Below, one piece after another: positions 1-12,129 of a stretch of 64,000 nt of DNA. Within the stretch, counting starts at the first letter, position 1. Each line of letters opens with the position of its first letter. Made by a program: the position numbers and the translations under genes. The notes beneath the pieces are model-generated. The model did no database searches. It was given only the letters and a program-made list of their open reading frames with translations, and was not told where the DNA came from. This stretch comes from Craspedostauros australis (lineage: Eukaryota; Bacillariophyta; Bacillariophyceae; Mastogloiales; Achnanthaceae): contig JAMXDE010000015.1 in NCBI GenBank assembly GCA_026770025.1, positions 868,001 through 932,000 on the forward strand, in the 5' to 3' direction.

Positions 1-2317
1 GTAGCAGGGTAGCCTATTGCTCCGACACCATGGACACAAACGAATCTTGGGTCAACCGCGACGCGAAAGTCTCCCACGACCATTTTGCGCGACCTGATAT
101 GCTTTGGGTATCGTGTCTGATGTCAAGTACAAGATCAACAAGAAAACCATGCAAGAGAGCAGATGTGTCTTGTACGTACGGCACAGTGCGGTCAAATGCC
201 AAAAAGCCGGTTTGCCCGATCGCTTTCGAACTTATGGGACATGGACTCAAGGGTCCTATCCGCCTTTTCTTGACCAGCGTTGTCGCGGTGTCGTGTTTCA
301 CGCTCCTACCTCGTGCTCCTCAAGTGCTGTGCCTGTACCTGTACCGCGCAAGCTACCCTCACGACCTGCCATGCAGCAGTCCATCCTTCTCTGAGCGCTG
401 TCTCGCCAATGATGGTCGAAACTTGTGCGAAGAAGGCAATGGACTCTATGAAGGTGTGCACGTGTGTGGCACGACCGCACATTTCGCTCGGAAGGGGCTT
501 CACCAACAGTTGGTTTGGCGCGAGCAAAACCAATGGAGCAACGATGCTGCGAGTTGCAAAAGTCCGTGTTCCATCGTAGTGCGCACCACTGGCCCATCGT
601 GATGCCGCCCAGTGATGACATGGGTGACACAATGTGGCAAGAGGGTGCGCACCGTCATCCATGGCTTGATTAGTCTCTCGTCACATGGTCACCTCAAGGC
701 TCGCAGGTCCCATCTTTTTGAGCCGATTCCGCATCCAACCTTCTTTGTGGTCTTGCTCATGATGTGAGATGCAGATCCTCAAAAGCCGCACACCGAACGC
801 GACACAGTCATTGCGATGTTCTTGCTGTTCTTCGTCCCGTCTCATGAGCGGCTGGAACTCGAGACGCGGTGTATTCGTGGTCGAAGTTGGCATGACAGCA
901 GATTGGATGAGTATGGTACGAGTTGCGGGTTCATGTTCCTGTGGATGTGAACGTGCTGCGAGACCATTACGAATACAAACACGAACACGAACATGACGCA
1001 CTCCTCAAGAAACGGCGGTAACAAGAACGATGCATGACACACGCAGCACTTGGATGGGCCGTGGCTTGTGTTTGTGGATCGTACATAGCGCAGAGAATTC
1101 TCTTGGGGCGAGTCGGAATGATGACGAGTGTTGGTTGGATGTCATGAGAAACCGTTGGGAGGGTGTCTCGCCACCACACCTGTTTTGAGCATCCGGATTT
1201 CGCTCTTGTTTGGTCTTGCCGAGACAACCAAGCGTTCTGCGGAGTTCTTTGGGGGAGCGTGGCAAGACACCAAATTGGGCGAATGCAGCGGTCGCGTGGT
1301 CCAAGCACGGCACTCACAGTGGCGTGTCGGTCGCGCAAGGAAGAAAGCGGGAGATGGTTTGATCATGGACAACGCAGGACACCTGCGCTTTGTAACACTG
1401 AAGCCAACTGCGTGCACTTGTCGCTTTGTGAATGTTCGCGGTTGGGTCTGGGCTTATTTCCAACAGCTTGTGTCCAGGGCGTGTCCTAGCGACGCCCATC
1501 CCAAGATCGACACGAACGGACTTATCACGATGGTAAACGCGCGACGACCTGCCACTGATGCATGTGGTCACACAAATCCGAAAAAAGAGAAGGAAAGGCA
1601 ACCACAAAATCAACGAGCTTCATGTTCTGTTGCACCAAGCTCGTATGGTTGCAAAGTACCATCCGACTACGTACGCGCATGCGCAGATGGTAGGCACCAA
1701 CAGCCGGCGGTCGAGCGATTTCGCGTTGCAAGACCACTTCCTTTCGTCTTGTTGACACATGTCCAGAAGGGCTGCCATCCCTCCCTGCCGCATTCATGGA
1801 CGTCCAAGCGCGCAGGCAGACGCGCGCATGGTTGCGCCATACCCATACCCAAGGTACATACAGATCTTGGATGGGATGGCCCATCAACCAGAAACAGAAA
1901 ACGTTCCAAGTAGCCAGGCCTCACAAACCGAAAAGGACGCTCATCACATCACATCGCATCATATTGCCAACATCACACCACAATACATCACATTTCCAAC
2001 AGCGGTAGCATCGAGCCATCCCTCCGAACCAAAGCCAATCAACAGATCAATCAATTGATCAATCAATCAACCAACCAACGACGCAACCAACAAGTTCACA
2101 ACCACATCAACTTCGTCACATACTCTCCCACAAAATCATTGCGACCGCGGCTTCAAACCATCATCCGCTCCCATCATACTCCCCGAAGAGCCCACTTCCC
2201 AACATCGTTTGCCCAGCAGCATCGCCATCATTAACAACGGCAGCAGCAACGTCCTTACTCGCATTCGCATTCGCACTGTACACAGAATCCCATCCCTGAA
2301 AAGAACAAACATCGACG
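1..2317. other. Intergenic, no gene recognised
   Basis: Several open frames of 100-260 codons exist on both strands, but none has a recognisable domain, a signal peptide or the residue composition of the neighbouring real proteins, and they overlap one another. The last part (about 2030-2310) is A/C-rich and low in complexity, with repeated ATCAATCA and CCAACCAA stretches. It is probably the promoter and 5' leader of the LRR gene that begins at 2318. Confidence 0.5.
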
Positions 2318-3550
2318 ATGACAACGAACGCAATTGAAGCGGTCGTCGAGACGAGCAACGTCGACATGCATCATGTCGATGGCCAGCACAAGGATGCCAT
2401 CGATATCGAGGCCTGCAAGTCTGTTCCCACCTCCTCCGATGGATCTGCCTCTACCCATGGTACGCTTCAGAACGTCATGCCAAGCTACGACGATGAAGAT
2501 CAAGGGTCGGCTGGCAAAGCCGCTGCGGAAGAGCATGCACCACACGATGACGAGGACGACGATATTCTCGTGAAACGATCAGCCCGCAGCAGCAGCAGCT
2601 CTCGCATACTTTGGGTTGTTGGAGCTGTTGTTGTCTTGGCCATCATCATTGGCTTGAGCGTCGGGCTCACTGCCAACAATGACGATAGCGACGATGGCAG
2701 CGACCGAAGCGGCAGCGTCGCCAACGGCGAGCCGACAACACCTCCGAACTCAGGCCCAAACACGCCGGAGTCAGACAGCACGGACTCATCGCCGTCGCTA
2801 GGAGACCACGATGCAAACTTCGATGAAATTGTCTCATTGATCATGCCGGCTCTTGAAGATGAACCTCTTCTTTACACATCCCAAGATGGCGGAAGCCATG
2901 AGGGCATCATGGCTTTGCTCAACGACCCCCAGACCGTCCAGAACAAGGTGCTCAACTGGTTGGCAACCGCCGAAAAAGACACCAACCATCAAGCCCACGT
3001 CACCGTCGACGAACAACAAGACACAGTCCAATCTCTCGTCGAGCGGTACGCGCTTGGCGTTGTCTTCTCGTCCCTGTTCGAAGTCGGCTGGCAACATGAA
3101 TGGTTCATCCGACCTGACAGCCACATTTGCAACTGGAATGACGGCCTCCAGAAAGGTGCTCTGTGCGATTCCAACAAGCGCATCAGCAGCCTCCTCCTCG
3201 AAGCATGCACGCTGCAAGGCCCCATCCCTGCAGAAATTGCCCTCCTCAAGGAGCTGGTTGTCATCAACCTCGCCGACAACAACATCACCGGCCCTCTTCC
3301 CGTCACATTGCGCAACATGGACAAGCTGCAGAGATTGGAGCTGCAGCACAACCAAATCGAGGGCCTCACATTGGAATCGACCGTCTGCGAAGATCCAAGC
3401 CCCAGCCCGTTCGCAGTCCTGTCCGCCGACTGCGGCGACGCGCAGTCCATCGTCGCCGCCAAACACAGTGCTGGAGTGCATGACATCGAGGTGACTTGCA
3501 GCTGCTGCACGTCCTGTTGCAAGGGTGAGACCTGCATTAGCAACAGATGA
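2318..3550 (+). CDS. Single-pass leucine-rich-repeat membrane protein
   Basis: A 410-residue protein read from an ATG. Residues 1-95 are acidic and Ser-rich and probably cytosolic. One hydrophobic helix follows at about 97-118, preceded by basic residues (VKRSARSS), which suggests the C-terminal part is outside. A Ser/Thr/Pro/Asp linker covers about 120-170. The outer domain carries an HEWF...ICNWNDG segment like the N-cap of plant-type LRR proteins, then about three repeats at 290-350 of the LxxLxLxxNxIxGPLP type. The end is Cys-rich (VTCSCCTSCC near 390-400), a common ending of diatom LRR proteins. There is no kinase domain, so it is more likely a receptor-like surface protein than a receptor kinase. 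Its ligand and role are unknown. Membrane-anchored LRR is well supported; function is not. Confidence 0.85.
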   Translation: MTTNAIEAVVETSNVDMHHVDGQHKDAIDIEACKSVPTSSDGSASTHGTLQNVMPSYDDEDQGSAGKAAAEEHAPHDDEDDDILVKRSARSSSSSRILWVVGAVVVLAIIIGLSVGLTANNDDSDDGSDRSGSVANGEPTTPPNSGPNTPESDSTDSSPSLGDHDANFDEIVSLIMPALEDEPLLYTSQDGGSHEGIMALLNDPQTVQNKVLNWLATAEKDTNHQAHVTVDEQQDTVQSLVERYALGVVFSSLFEVGWQHEWFIRPDSHICNWNDGLQKGALCDSNKRISSLLLEACTLQGPIPAEIALLKELVVINLADNNITGPLPVTLRNMDKLQRLELQHNQIEGLTLESTVCEDPSPSPFAVLSADCGDAQSIVAAKHSAGVHDIEVTCSCCTSCCKGETCISNR

Positions 3551-6500
3551 GATCGCGGCACTTCATGCTCCAGCGCCATAAGAACTCGATTCATTTCATG
3601 AAATCGATGGCACAAGCGCCAACGCAATTCTCGTCGTAACACAAATACATACACGTTCCGCTCTCCTTGATCGGAATAACAATACAATACTACTAGAGTA
3701 CTCCACAATAGATTACTCGTACCAGTGTATGGTGCCATACTCTACTTTGCGCAATTCTCGATCCTTTGGTGAATTCGTATTGCCCCGCAACATTCATGAT
3801 CATGCCAAGATCAAGCTGCCAGTTGTGCTCGTGCCTCTTGGACTCTGTTTGTACCATACTCTCTAGTACTGTTCAATGAGACCGGATGGCGCCTCCTTCA
3901 TCTGTCGTCTTGTGATTTCTGTCCTTTGTCCCGGAATAGTCGCGCTCGTCGAGCGACAATGTCGCGTGTCAGCGCAAGTGTTGGCAGAATACCAGCACGA
4001 GCACTCTGGGTACATGCTGATACAGGTCACTTTCTTCAAGTGCACGACAAGCAAGACGCAACTCCGCCCCCTCACAACACAGGCGATGGCACTTGCCTGC
4101 AGATGCAAACGTCAACTCGATGGAATTCAATGGAGCTGCTTGAGGTGTGCAGGCAAGTCGAAGGGGTGGGTGATGCCATCACAACCACAGACGCCAGCAG
4201 CATGCTAACACCTCGACTTGTCCGCCCGATCAACCATTCATCAAATAGTCAGCATTGCACGTCATGCAGGTGTTGGTGATGCGGAGTGAGTGTTGCAGCT
4301 CTTTTCGTTGTGGATCTGCTCTCCATGTATGTAGACTCAGGGAGTCTACTCCAATGTGTGAATCTAATTTGTGTGTCCTTCGGTGGTGCCACAATCCAGA
4401 GACAATGTTGGGGAATGATGATCGTCATCAGGACACCCTGGGGTTACGGCGAAATACAATATATGACAAATAACAAGCGGCGAACGACATCACAATTCCA
4501 ACTTTGTCATGACAAATCATTGAGAATAGTTTGATGGTACCGCTCAGGCGAATTGCTTTGGCCTTGGGCCATGCGTCGTGACGATGAAGGGCTGGAAAAG
4601 CATTCCACGAGAGTGTAATCTCTTGATCTTGCACCTCCATGCATCTCTGTTTGGATCTTCGCGGCCCCTGGGACTGTGCATGCGCGTGTGCATGTATGTT
4701 CACCCGTCTTGGGACCCTTTGTGGTTTGAATGGTGTGCAAGAACTGTCGTGGAAAAGGTTTCCTTTTCCTCCTCTTTCTTCTCTCTTGGCGACATTCGGA
4801 ACGCAATGGTGCTGGCATGGCCGCACTGGGCAATCTGCTTGTCCGTGTATTGGAGTAAAAAGATCGCGTTGCCTGCTCTTCGACAAGAACAGTTGTCACG
4901 CATGGCGGGAATGGGATCGTTGAAGCCAACCACCGAGACCATCCACGCTCCGCGCACATCGGCTTTCCGCGTCACAGAGAGTAAAAGACAAGAACGAAGC
5001 GCCTGAACATGGTCAATGATATCATTGTCGGAATCGTCACCAGTACCAGCAATCCCAGCCCTTCATACATGATCGCGCTACGAATGTCACTCTTTGATGC
5101 GAGACTTGATGTTCAAACGTGGAAACAGGCGACTTCGTGATGTTTTTGACGACGAACCACTGAGGGAGGAGAACACAAAATGTTTTTTTTTTCTCATGGA
5201 AGAGCTTGGAGACTGCATTCAGGAGTGTCACCGTTTTGGCAGAAATGTCGAAAGGTCTGCACCTGCAGCGTGGCATGCGCCAGTCTCAATGCCGCTATCG
5301 CATTCAACGACGCTGGTCTTCTCCAACCCTTCACAACGATGTGTTACTCCTCGTACTATGAGCTACTCTGTGCTGCATCCAGAAGTATCCGATCGTGTGT
5401 GGGGCGAGATCAACTTCGACGCGAAGGGGTACAGCGCATGGTGATGTGGCCAGGCGCTCGATGGTCGCCACGAATGTCCAGCCCAGCCATTGCCTGTCGT
5501 GATGACCACTGCCGCACAATGGCGCTGATGGATGGTCCAGGTTTGGTGTTGCAAGAAAAGGGACGATGTGCCCATCAATCACGACAGCACTTGTCTTCCC
5601 AGTACATGAGAAACGATTGTGAGCGGGCTCCAATGGCCAACAAACACAGAGGTCGTACCCCACCATGGATTCTGGTAGCATACCCATGTCGTGAGAGTGA
5701 ATTTCTTCCGCGTGGAGCGAGCCGCAGCCAGTGATCCCTTCCGGCAAAAGGATGGAACGCGCGTGCGGATTGGGCCTGTCATCAAACACTCCCTGCTCAA
5801 TTGGCGGCGAACATCAAATCCGGCGACAAGTTCCAAAGTTGGCGAGTCCAAAGGGGGCACAAATCACCGTGACTGCGACAACAGCAGCAACGCCACCACC
5901 AACAACAACATTTTTGCTCACATCAATCCCAAGGGTGCACGCGTTCAATCAACAAGACACAACACAATGCCACGCACTGCAAGCACGGCCACACCCACAA
6001 CTGTGTTGTGATTTTCAGCATCAACGCCACAACATGTCCAGGTGCAGACAAAATCATAAATACAACATTATAGCATAGTGCACAAACACCAGCCTCAACA
6101 CACACCCATCTCAGAATCCAATCAGGCGCACACACATCCGCGCGTACCTCAAGGTGAGCAACCATTCCGCGTACGACGATTCGAGGCCAGTTCAAATCAC
6201 ATGGCGCAGCAGGTTGCCTGATGGCCGGTTCCATGACGATGACTCCGGAGCAGCAAGAGAAAGACGCATCTCGCTCCACTCGGCCGTTGTTGTCCTCATC
6301 GTCGTCGGCGAACGCAGCATGCCGCAGGTATCCATCCATCCGGCCAGCACAGCGACAGACAATTGCATACTGCACGAATGTGTCGCCGCTGCGGTATTGG
6401 AAGAGGCGAGGCACTGACTGCTCAACCACGAGAATGATTGTGCAGTGCTTCGCCAATCACCACGACATCGTCTTCACCTCGGCTGCCAATCCTGTGAATG

Positions 6501-6738
6501 ATGCATGCACAGCTCACCCAATCCACATTCTTGCCACTGTTGCGGTTTCCATTTTTCTTCTCCTATCTTGTTGTGCGCACATGATCAACGTGGTACGGTA
6601 TGCATCCTGCGCAACTGTGCAGCACGATCCTCCTGCAAGAACGCTGAAGCGCAAGAGACAAAATCAACACATCCAAAAGTACCGATAAAGTCACGAGTGT
6701 GAAGGAGTCTTGAAGCAAAGATCACACGGAAACTGAAG
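3551..6738. other. Intergenic, no gene recognised
   Basis: This 3.2 kb lies between two same-strand genes. The first 300 bases look like a 3' end: they are AT-richer, with repeated TACTC/GAGTA words (for example around 3690-3722 and 3860). Open frames in 3.8-6.5 kb (for example 3926-4279, 5180-5734 and 6221-6688) are short, mutually overlapping and have no recognisable motif. I see no transposon terminal repeat here. A spliced gene with short exons cannot be excluded. Confidence 0.45.
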
Positions 6739-9462
6739 ATGCTCAAGTTCAAGGCAGCTACCATCACGGCGATCTTGCTCGCCGAATGCAAGACGATCGA
6801 TGCCATCCTTCGCGGCCGTAGATTGGTTGACCCAACCGACGAACTTCATGTCGCGATGCAGGCAACCAGACTGCTGAAGGGCGACGGCGGTTTCACCCCA
6901 AAGAACTTCAAGGGCAACAAACAGACGGGAGCACCCTCCACCAATCCGAGCAGCAATCCCAGCGTGGCACCAACCAGTTCGCCTACCAGCTCTCCCACAT
7001 CAGCACCAACTGCGTCGACCAGAATCCCGACGAGCACACCGACTTCTGCACCAACCTCGCCACCAACTGGGGCACCAACTTCGAGGCCAACCGGGCAGCC
7101 AGTTGCCTCGGCGACCAGCAATCCAACCTCGTCACCGACCAACAAGCCAACAAGCAGACCAACCAGCAGACCAACTTCCATGCCGACCTCGGGGCCTACA
7201 TCTGCACCAACGACCATCTCGTTTGCATTTGATTCCAGCATCTCCGTGGCCTGCGAGCCAGATGTTGTGCCGCCATGCTTTCCGCCGGAGGCATTCGAGC
7301 CGAAGACCATCATCTGCAATCCATCCAAGACATCGTGCCGCGAGGCCGTCGCTGCTGTTCGAAGCACACCAGGATTGCAGAATTACTTCGCATGCGCTGG
7401 CCTCTTGACCGAGGGGGATGCGCGCAAGCTATTCAATCGCTATGCGTCCAACCCTATGCTAGCTGAGGAGCTGACGCTATTGTCCGCCGCCGGCACCACT
7501 CTGCTCACAGCTCTCAGTGGTTATGACATCTACGACGCGTGCCAGAACGCCGGGGCTCCATGCTGTGCAGAGGATTATCACTGTACCAGCGCCGACGGTT
7601 ACGGTTTCATGACCATTGCCACCACTGCCTGCGTTGGGCCTGGAGCTTGCGCCGAGATGGGACTAAACCCATTGGTCCTGGATTCATCCTGTACCAGCGC
7701 AGGGGCATGCGCCGGCGTGAACTCTCTTTATGTTTCCTATTGCTATGGTCCTCACCCAACGTACGGCGTCACCTTCATTGGTCAACTGGCCTGCACTGAT
7801 CCTATTTCCTGCACCCTCGTTGGCGATTATTCCTACGGAGACGTCATCATACAAAGCGGCGCCTGCGTTGGACCCTACGCCTGTTCGGGCGTTGGCTACC
7901 GCGGTGAACAGTACGGGCCCAGTCGTTCCCAGAGCCACGTCAGAATTGGGTCCAACGCATGCCGTGGTGAATATGCATGCACCGCAGCACATGCAAGCGG
8001 TTACTACGACTGCACATGCACATCGTTGCCATCACCTGCGAAGATTCAGGGCAGCTTGAGCATCGGCGACAATGCCTGCACCGCAGACTACGCTTGCGCA
8101 GGATTGGGATTCGGTGACTCAGTGACAACTGACATCATTGTGCCAGACTATGGCTGTGACAGCGACTACTCGTGCGAAGAATGCATGACGGAGACCAACT
8201 GCAACAGCAACGAAGTCTTCATTATCTACGATGCTGCTGCCGCCTGCCCCAAAGACAGCTGTGGTTATGCAACCGGCGAACTGGTCGATCAATTCTGCAT
8301 CAACAAAGACCAACTCCCAACAGATTGCCCAACTTTCGCCCCTACTCCGCTGGCAAGCGATACCCCAACGACGATTCCGACAGAGCAGCCTTCCGATCTG
8401 CCGACTTCTGTCCCAACAAGCCCCCCGACCATCAACAAGACCATCCTGCGGACCCTTTGCCTGAATGAGGCTGGGGAGGTTGCTGCGGGCTTCACCTCTG
8501 GACCAGTCGTCCTCTGCGATGACGATGTGGGCACATGCACACAATTCGTCCAAGACATCGAGTCTCTCCCAAGCAACAAGGACAGGTTCGTGAAAAGCAT
8601 CTTCGGATGCGATGACGACCAAGGCAGCCAGGCATCGCAGCAACAGGCGCAGGTGCGATTCGATCGCATTAAGAATGACCCCCAAGCAATCGCAGCCATC
8701 TTTACTGCTCTCGAAGGTGACGGCATCCTTCTCACAGCAAACGCTGCGAGCCTATCCACGCAATGCAGTGCTGTGGGTGGGACCTGCTGCCAAGGAACTC
8801 TCGGTTGCACTCTCGGGAGTGACATCATCACCATCACCCCAGACTCATGTGCAACCGATAATTCCTGTGAAGGGGTTTCAAAGGATACCATCATCCTTGG
8901 CAGTTGTCTGGGACCGAGTTCCTGCAAGAATCTTCGATCTTTTTCCAACCCTCCTGGCGCCACGGCCATCATTGGCTACCAGATCATCGGGCCAGCCGCA
9001 TGCACCAACACAAACAGCTGTGAGAACCTTGGGCAGAACATCTACGGCAACATCCGGATCCAAGGCGGAGGATGCAACGGTGTGGACGGCTGCAAAGACC
9101 TTGGAATCCGTGCTGCCCAGTCTGCCAGTATCGCCACACCGACGCTTGCCAACATCGACGTGGGGAAAAACGCTTGTCAGGGACAACGCTCGTGTCAGAA
9201 TGTCCACGCTGGCCTGGGCAAGACTATTGGCAGTATCACCATCGGCAGTGGTGCATGCTTGTCACGAGACAGCTGCAATGGTGTTGCCAACGCCAACTCG
9301 GCGGTTGATGATCTGGTCATCACGGCCAACACCTGCGCGCCTGCAAACAGCTGCAAGGATTGCGTGGCAACAGACATGTGCAGTGGCCCTTCTGGCCAGA
9401 CCTACACCATCGACAGCCCATCCAACGACTGCCCTGGACGAAATGACGATGCATGCTCTTGA
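6739..9462 (+). CDS. Secreted Cys-rich protein with PT-rich linkers and an internal duplication
   Basis: A 907-residue protein. The first ~23 residues form a signal peptide (basic start, hydrophobic stretch, Cys/Thr), followed by a small pro-like segment. Residues about 70-155 are a mucin-like linker of repeats such as PTSxPTSAPT, probably O-glycosylated. Two homologous Cys-rich modules follow, about 165-535 and 570-907. Each starts with a helical part (CxxxxxxCxxxVxxxxSxPxxxxxFxxxxxGC) and continues with repeated units of the form GxxACxGxxSCxxLG. They are separated by a second short PT linker near 537-568 (PTFAPTPLAS). This architecture is common in secreted or cell-wall proteins of diatoms and other stramenopiles. 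A structural or adhesive role in frustule or extracellular matrix is inference. No enzyme motif is seen. Confidence 0.85.
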   Translation: MLKFKAATITAILLAECKTIDAILRGRRLVDPTDELHVAMQATRLLKGDGGFTPKNFKGNKQTGAPSTNPSSNPSVAPTSSPTSSPTSAPTASTRIPTSTPTSAPTSPPTGAPTSRPTGQPVASATSNPTSSPTNKPTSRPTSRPTSMPTSGPTSAPTTISFAFDSSISVACEPDVVPPCFPPEAFEPKTIICNPSKTSCREAVAAVRSTPGLQNYFACAGLLTEGDARKLFNRYASNPMLAEELTLLSAAGTTLLTALSGYDIYDACQNAGAPCCAEDYHCTSADGYGFMTIATTACVGPGACAEMGLNPLVLDSSCTSAGACAGVNSLYVSYCYGPHPTYGVTFIGQLACTDPISCTLVGDYSYGDVIIQSGACVGPYACSGVGYRGEQYGPSRSQSHVRIGSNACRGEYACTAAHASGYYDCTCTSLPSPAKIQGSLSIGDNACTADYACAGLGFGDSVTTDIIVPDYGCDSDYSCEECMTETNCNSNEVFIIYDAAAACPKDSCGYATGELVDQFCINKDQLPTDCPTFAPTPLASDTPTTIPTEQPSDLPTSVPTSPPTINKTILRTLCLNEAGEVAAGFTSGPVVLCDDDVGTCTQFVQDIESLPSNKDRFVKSIFGCDDDQGSQASQQQAQVRFDRIKNDPQAIAAIFTALEGDGILLTANAASLSTQCSAVGGTCCQGTLGCTLGSDIITITPDSCATDNSCEGVSKDTIILGSCLGPSSCKNLRSFSNPPGATAIIGYQIIGPAACTNTNSCENLGQNIYGNIRIQGGGCNGVDGCKDLGIRAAQSASIATPTLANIDVGKNACQGQRSCQNVHAGLGKTIGSITIGSGACLSRDSCNGVANANSAVDDLVITANTCAPANSCKDCVATDMCSGPSGQTYTIDSPSNDCPGRNDDACS

Positions 9463-10719
9463 AAAATGAAATGGCAGACTGCAATCTCAGGGTGTGAACA
9501 GGAGTGGGAGTACGAATATCAGCATGTGTCCACATCTACGCGCATGATCAGACGGTCGCATCTTCCGCAGTGGCAAGACAGCACGGATGCAATCCATGTT
9601 CAGAACGAATGGTTCAACTCAAGTCAAGTCAACTACATGTTACATAATGCAATAGTATACAGCATTTGAAAGCATTAAAAGAGACAACCATGAGCGCCGT
9701 GCTGGTTTCAACATCCGCAGCATACTTTATGTTTAGGTGAGCCTTCGCGCCACGACCGTCGTCGCTACGTGTAAGGCGTCATGAAAGAAGACATCATCAT
9801 GCACAGGAGAAAGAGCCTCGCTCCCATTCTGCCTCGATGATTCTGGAGGTGGCTTCCTCTTGTTCCCATCGACTATTCTCGGAGGTGAAGTTGGAGATTG
9901 GATCCTGACTTTTCTTCAGAAGCAGCAGTGTGGGCACGTCCGGCTGTCATGAGCGCTGAAGGATCTTTGCCGTCGCCTGGAAGTTTGCACATGCCTCATG
10001 CTTGCTGATCTGCTCGGGTGTAACTTATTCCGACATGTGCATGTATTCGTTGCGCCTACTTCATCGTGTTTCACGATTTGGATCACCCAGCCAAGCAAAT
10101 GCCGCCATCCTGTTCGATGGGGTTTGCAATCACAGAAAGCGCCACCCCAGCATTTTGTGAAGAGACGAAAATACGACCAGTTTACCCGGTGGCACTTGTG
10201 CAATCGTAGTTTGCAATTGTAAATTGTGCCTTCGTGTGCATCAGGGTTCCGAGATGGATGTGTTATTTCAGGTTCGGAGACGAATCGGGGGATCAGCACA
10301 CGCAACGAACATGAAGGCGATCACTTTATCAAGAGTTGTTGGTCCTCTGCGGCTGTTCTCACCCCGCAGAGCGTTGCCGATTTGGCACGCCATGTTTGTT
10401 TGTGTCTCTCTGTTTCACGCATTTCCGACATGTCTGCATGTGTCTCTCTGTTTCCTTCGCGTTGTGATTTATGGAGCGAGTTTTGGAGTCGTCCCTTCCG
10501 CCTGCAGATGCCGCAAACACCAGTTGCAGGAAAGGACGCGGAGGGCCAAGCAGGCCTCTGCGGAAGCAAACACACAGGAAGAGCTCACAATTCAACAACC
10601 ACGAAAAGCCAAACACCATCACCGCCACCACCATCCCATAAAATTGAACAGAGCAGAGCGGAACAGACTCCTCTTATTCCAAACCAAGCCAACTGGAGAT
10701 CAACAAAGCAACTCAAAAC
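9463..10719. other. Intergenic, no gene recognised
   Basis: The first 250 bases resemble a 3' untranslated region (AT-rich, with ATAATGCAATAGTATAC near 9645-9660). No frame between 9700 and 10700 encodes a recognisable protein. The bases just before 10720 are A/C-rich, as in the leaders of neighbouring genes. Confidence 0.45.
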
Positions 10720-11649
10720 ATGACCCGACAACAGTACCAACCGAATTCCATCGTCCACCAGATCATCGGCGTTGGGAAGTCCATCCGAAAGAGCATGAAG
10801 AGCGGGAAGGACAGCAGCAAGCGCAAAAACGCGAAGGGAAGCACCGCCGATGCCAATCGCTGCACCTCCGACGACGACAGCTCCACGTCAACGCCGACAT
10901 GCTGCTATTCCTCATCTCATTCATGCTCAGATGATGATAATGCGCAGATTCCACGTCCATCATCTCCATGTCCATCCAACATTATCGAGAAGATCCGAGA
11001 GCGCCACCGCAGGATCATCGCCGAGCAGCGGCTGTCAGAAATGGAAGAAGATGCCGAAAGCAGATGCGAGAGCGACGACCAGCAACAATCAAAGATTGTG
11101 CTGGACGTCATCGATCCGTACCAATGCGAAGTTCCATTCCGTGACGGCAGCACACGCTGCGAACATGATTTCGATCCCCACCACAGGCGATCGTGCCGCT
11201 TGGACATCCAACCAGACGCGATGGACTGCATCACCGCGCAAAAGTTGAGCGGCACGCGCCGACACGTTGCCGACCGACGCTCCATGATGACATCGTCCGG
11301 CCTGCGCAGGTACGCCACCGTCGACGAAGAGAACTTCGCATTCCTGAGGCACGTCGTCGTGCACATCTTCGATGACGACGCCTTGGATTGCCGCATTCTG
11401 GACACGCACGTGCAAAGCCTGTGCCATCGGTTTCCCGATGTCGCTGTCTCTGCCAGGCATGCTCCGAATCTTGTGCGGCGATTCGGAGTGCCATCGCGCG
11501 GGTCCTCGTTGCTGTACCTGCATCATGGACGCGACGTCGGCATGTCGTTGGCCGAGTATCATCCACGCACGTCGCTGTCTGACAAATGGAACGAGAACAT
11601 CGTGGCATCGTGGCTTCAATCGATGTACGAGTGCAGCGAGGAGATGTAG
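10720..11649 (+). CDS. Phosducin-like / thioredoxin-fold protein
   Basis: A 309-residue protein from an ATG in a typical A-rich context. Residues 1-85 are Ser/Lys/Asp-rich and disordered. A helical segment follows (IIEKIRERHRRIIAEQRLSEMEEDAE, about 87-115, written here only as a landmark in parts: IIEKIRERHRR then LSEMEEDAE). The C-terminal half has the pattern VVVHIF...ALDCRILDTHVQSL, then APNLVRRFGV and LLYLHHGRDVG. This matches the thioredoxin fold of phosducin-like and TXNDC9 proteins, where a single Cys precedes the (K/R)I(L/V)DxH motif and there is no CxxC redox pair. Family members assist the chaperonin CCT or G-protein beta-gamma assembly. That role here is inference, and the acidic, divergent N-terminal half means a diatom-specific variant is equally possible. 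Confidence 0.6.
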   Translation: MTRQQYQPNSIVHQIIGVGKSIRKSMKSGKDSSKRKNAKGSTADANRCTSDDDSSTSTPTCCYSSSHSCSDDDNAQIPRPSSPCPSNIIEKIRERHRRIIAEQRLSEMEEDAESRCESDDQQQSKIVLDVIDPYQCEVPFRDGSTRCEHDFDPHHRRSCRLDIQPDAMDCITAQKLSGTRRHVADRRSMMTSSGLRRYATVDEENFAFLRHVVVHIFDDDALDCRILDTHVQSLCHRFPDVAVSARHAPNLVRRFGVPSRGSSLLYLHHGRDVGMSLAEYHPRTSLSDKWNENIVASWLQSMYECSEEM

Positions 11650-12129
11650 AGTAGACACGTATCATGAGATGCGGTCAAAATAGGTACTCCAGAGTGCATT
11701 CTATTCCATTCCATCATATCTACAATCATATTTGACGTGGTCCTCTGCCCTGCTCGGACGTGCTCTGCAGTGTAGAGTAGTTGTGATCGCTGCCGAATGA
11801 ATTCTGTCGATACCTCGCAGTTTGTGGACTGAAGTCTCCTCTGTGGTTGATGTGCACGAATGCGAACAAGATAGGTGCTCGCCTTTCGAACAGTTATTCG
11901 TCCGATACGACAATCGAACGAACAAATGAAACGGTTCTCAAGACACGATCCAACGCATCATTGTTGGTTGCTTTCTCGTTTGCCTCCAAGAGGGTCATCG
12001 TTGTTGCCAACCTCGTCTTCTCTGCATCCTCTCCATACCACACTCTCCACATCAGGTTCTGCAAATAATATAAAACAAAAGATAGCTATCCTGCCTTGCC
12101 TCTGCTCCTTCCTTGCAAACGCAGCAACC
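11650..12129. other. Short intergenic region
   Basis: The 3' side begins TAGAGTAGACACG and carries AGGTACTCCAGAGTGC, again with the TACTC/GAGTA words seen after other genes. The 5' side (12000-12129) is pyrimidine-rich and probably the leader of the next gene. An upstream in-frame open stretch reaches back to 11875, but it lacks an ATG in good context and resembles untranslated sequence. Confidence 0.5.

Noticed and set aside
1128-1913. A 261-codon plus-strand open frame in the left intergenic region.
   Set aside because: No domain, no signal peptide, Arg/His/Cys/Thr-rich composition unlike the real proteins nearby, and it overlaps equally long frames on the other strand.
3926-4279. Plus-strand frame with WVHADTGHFLQVHDK as a possible enzyme fragment.
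   Set aside because: Too short and isolated; no family motif and no neighbouring exons that extend it.
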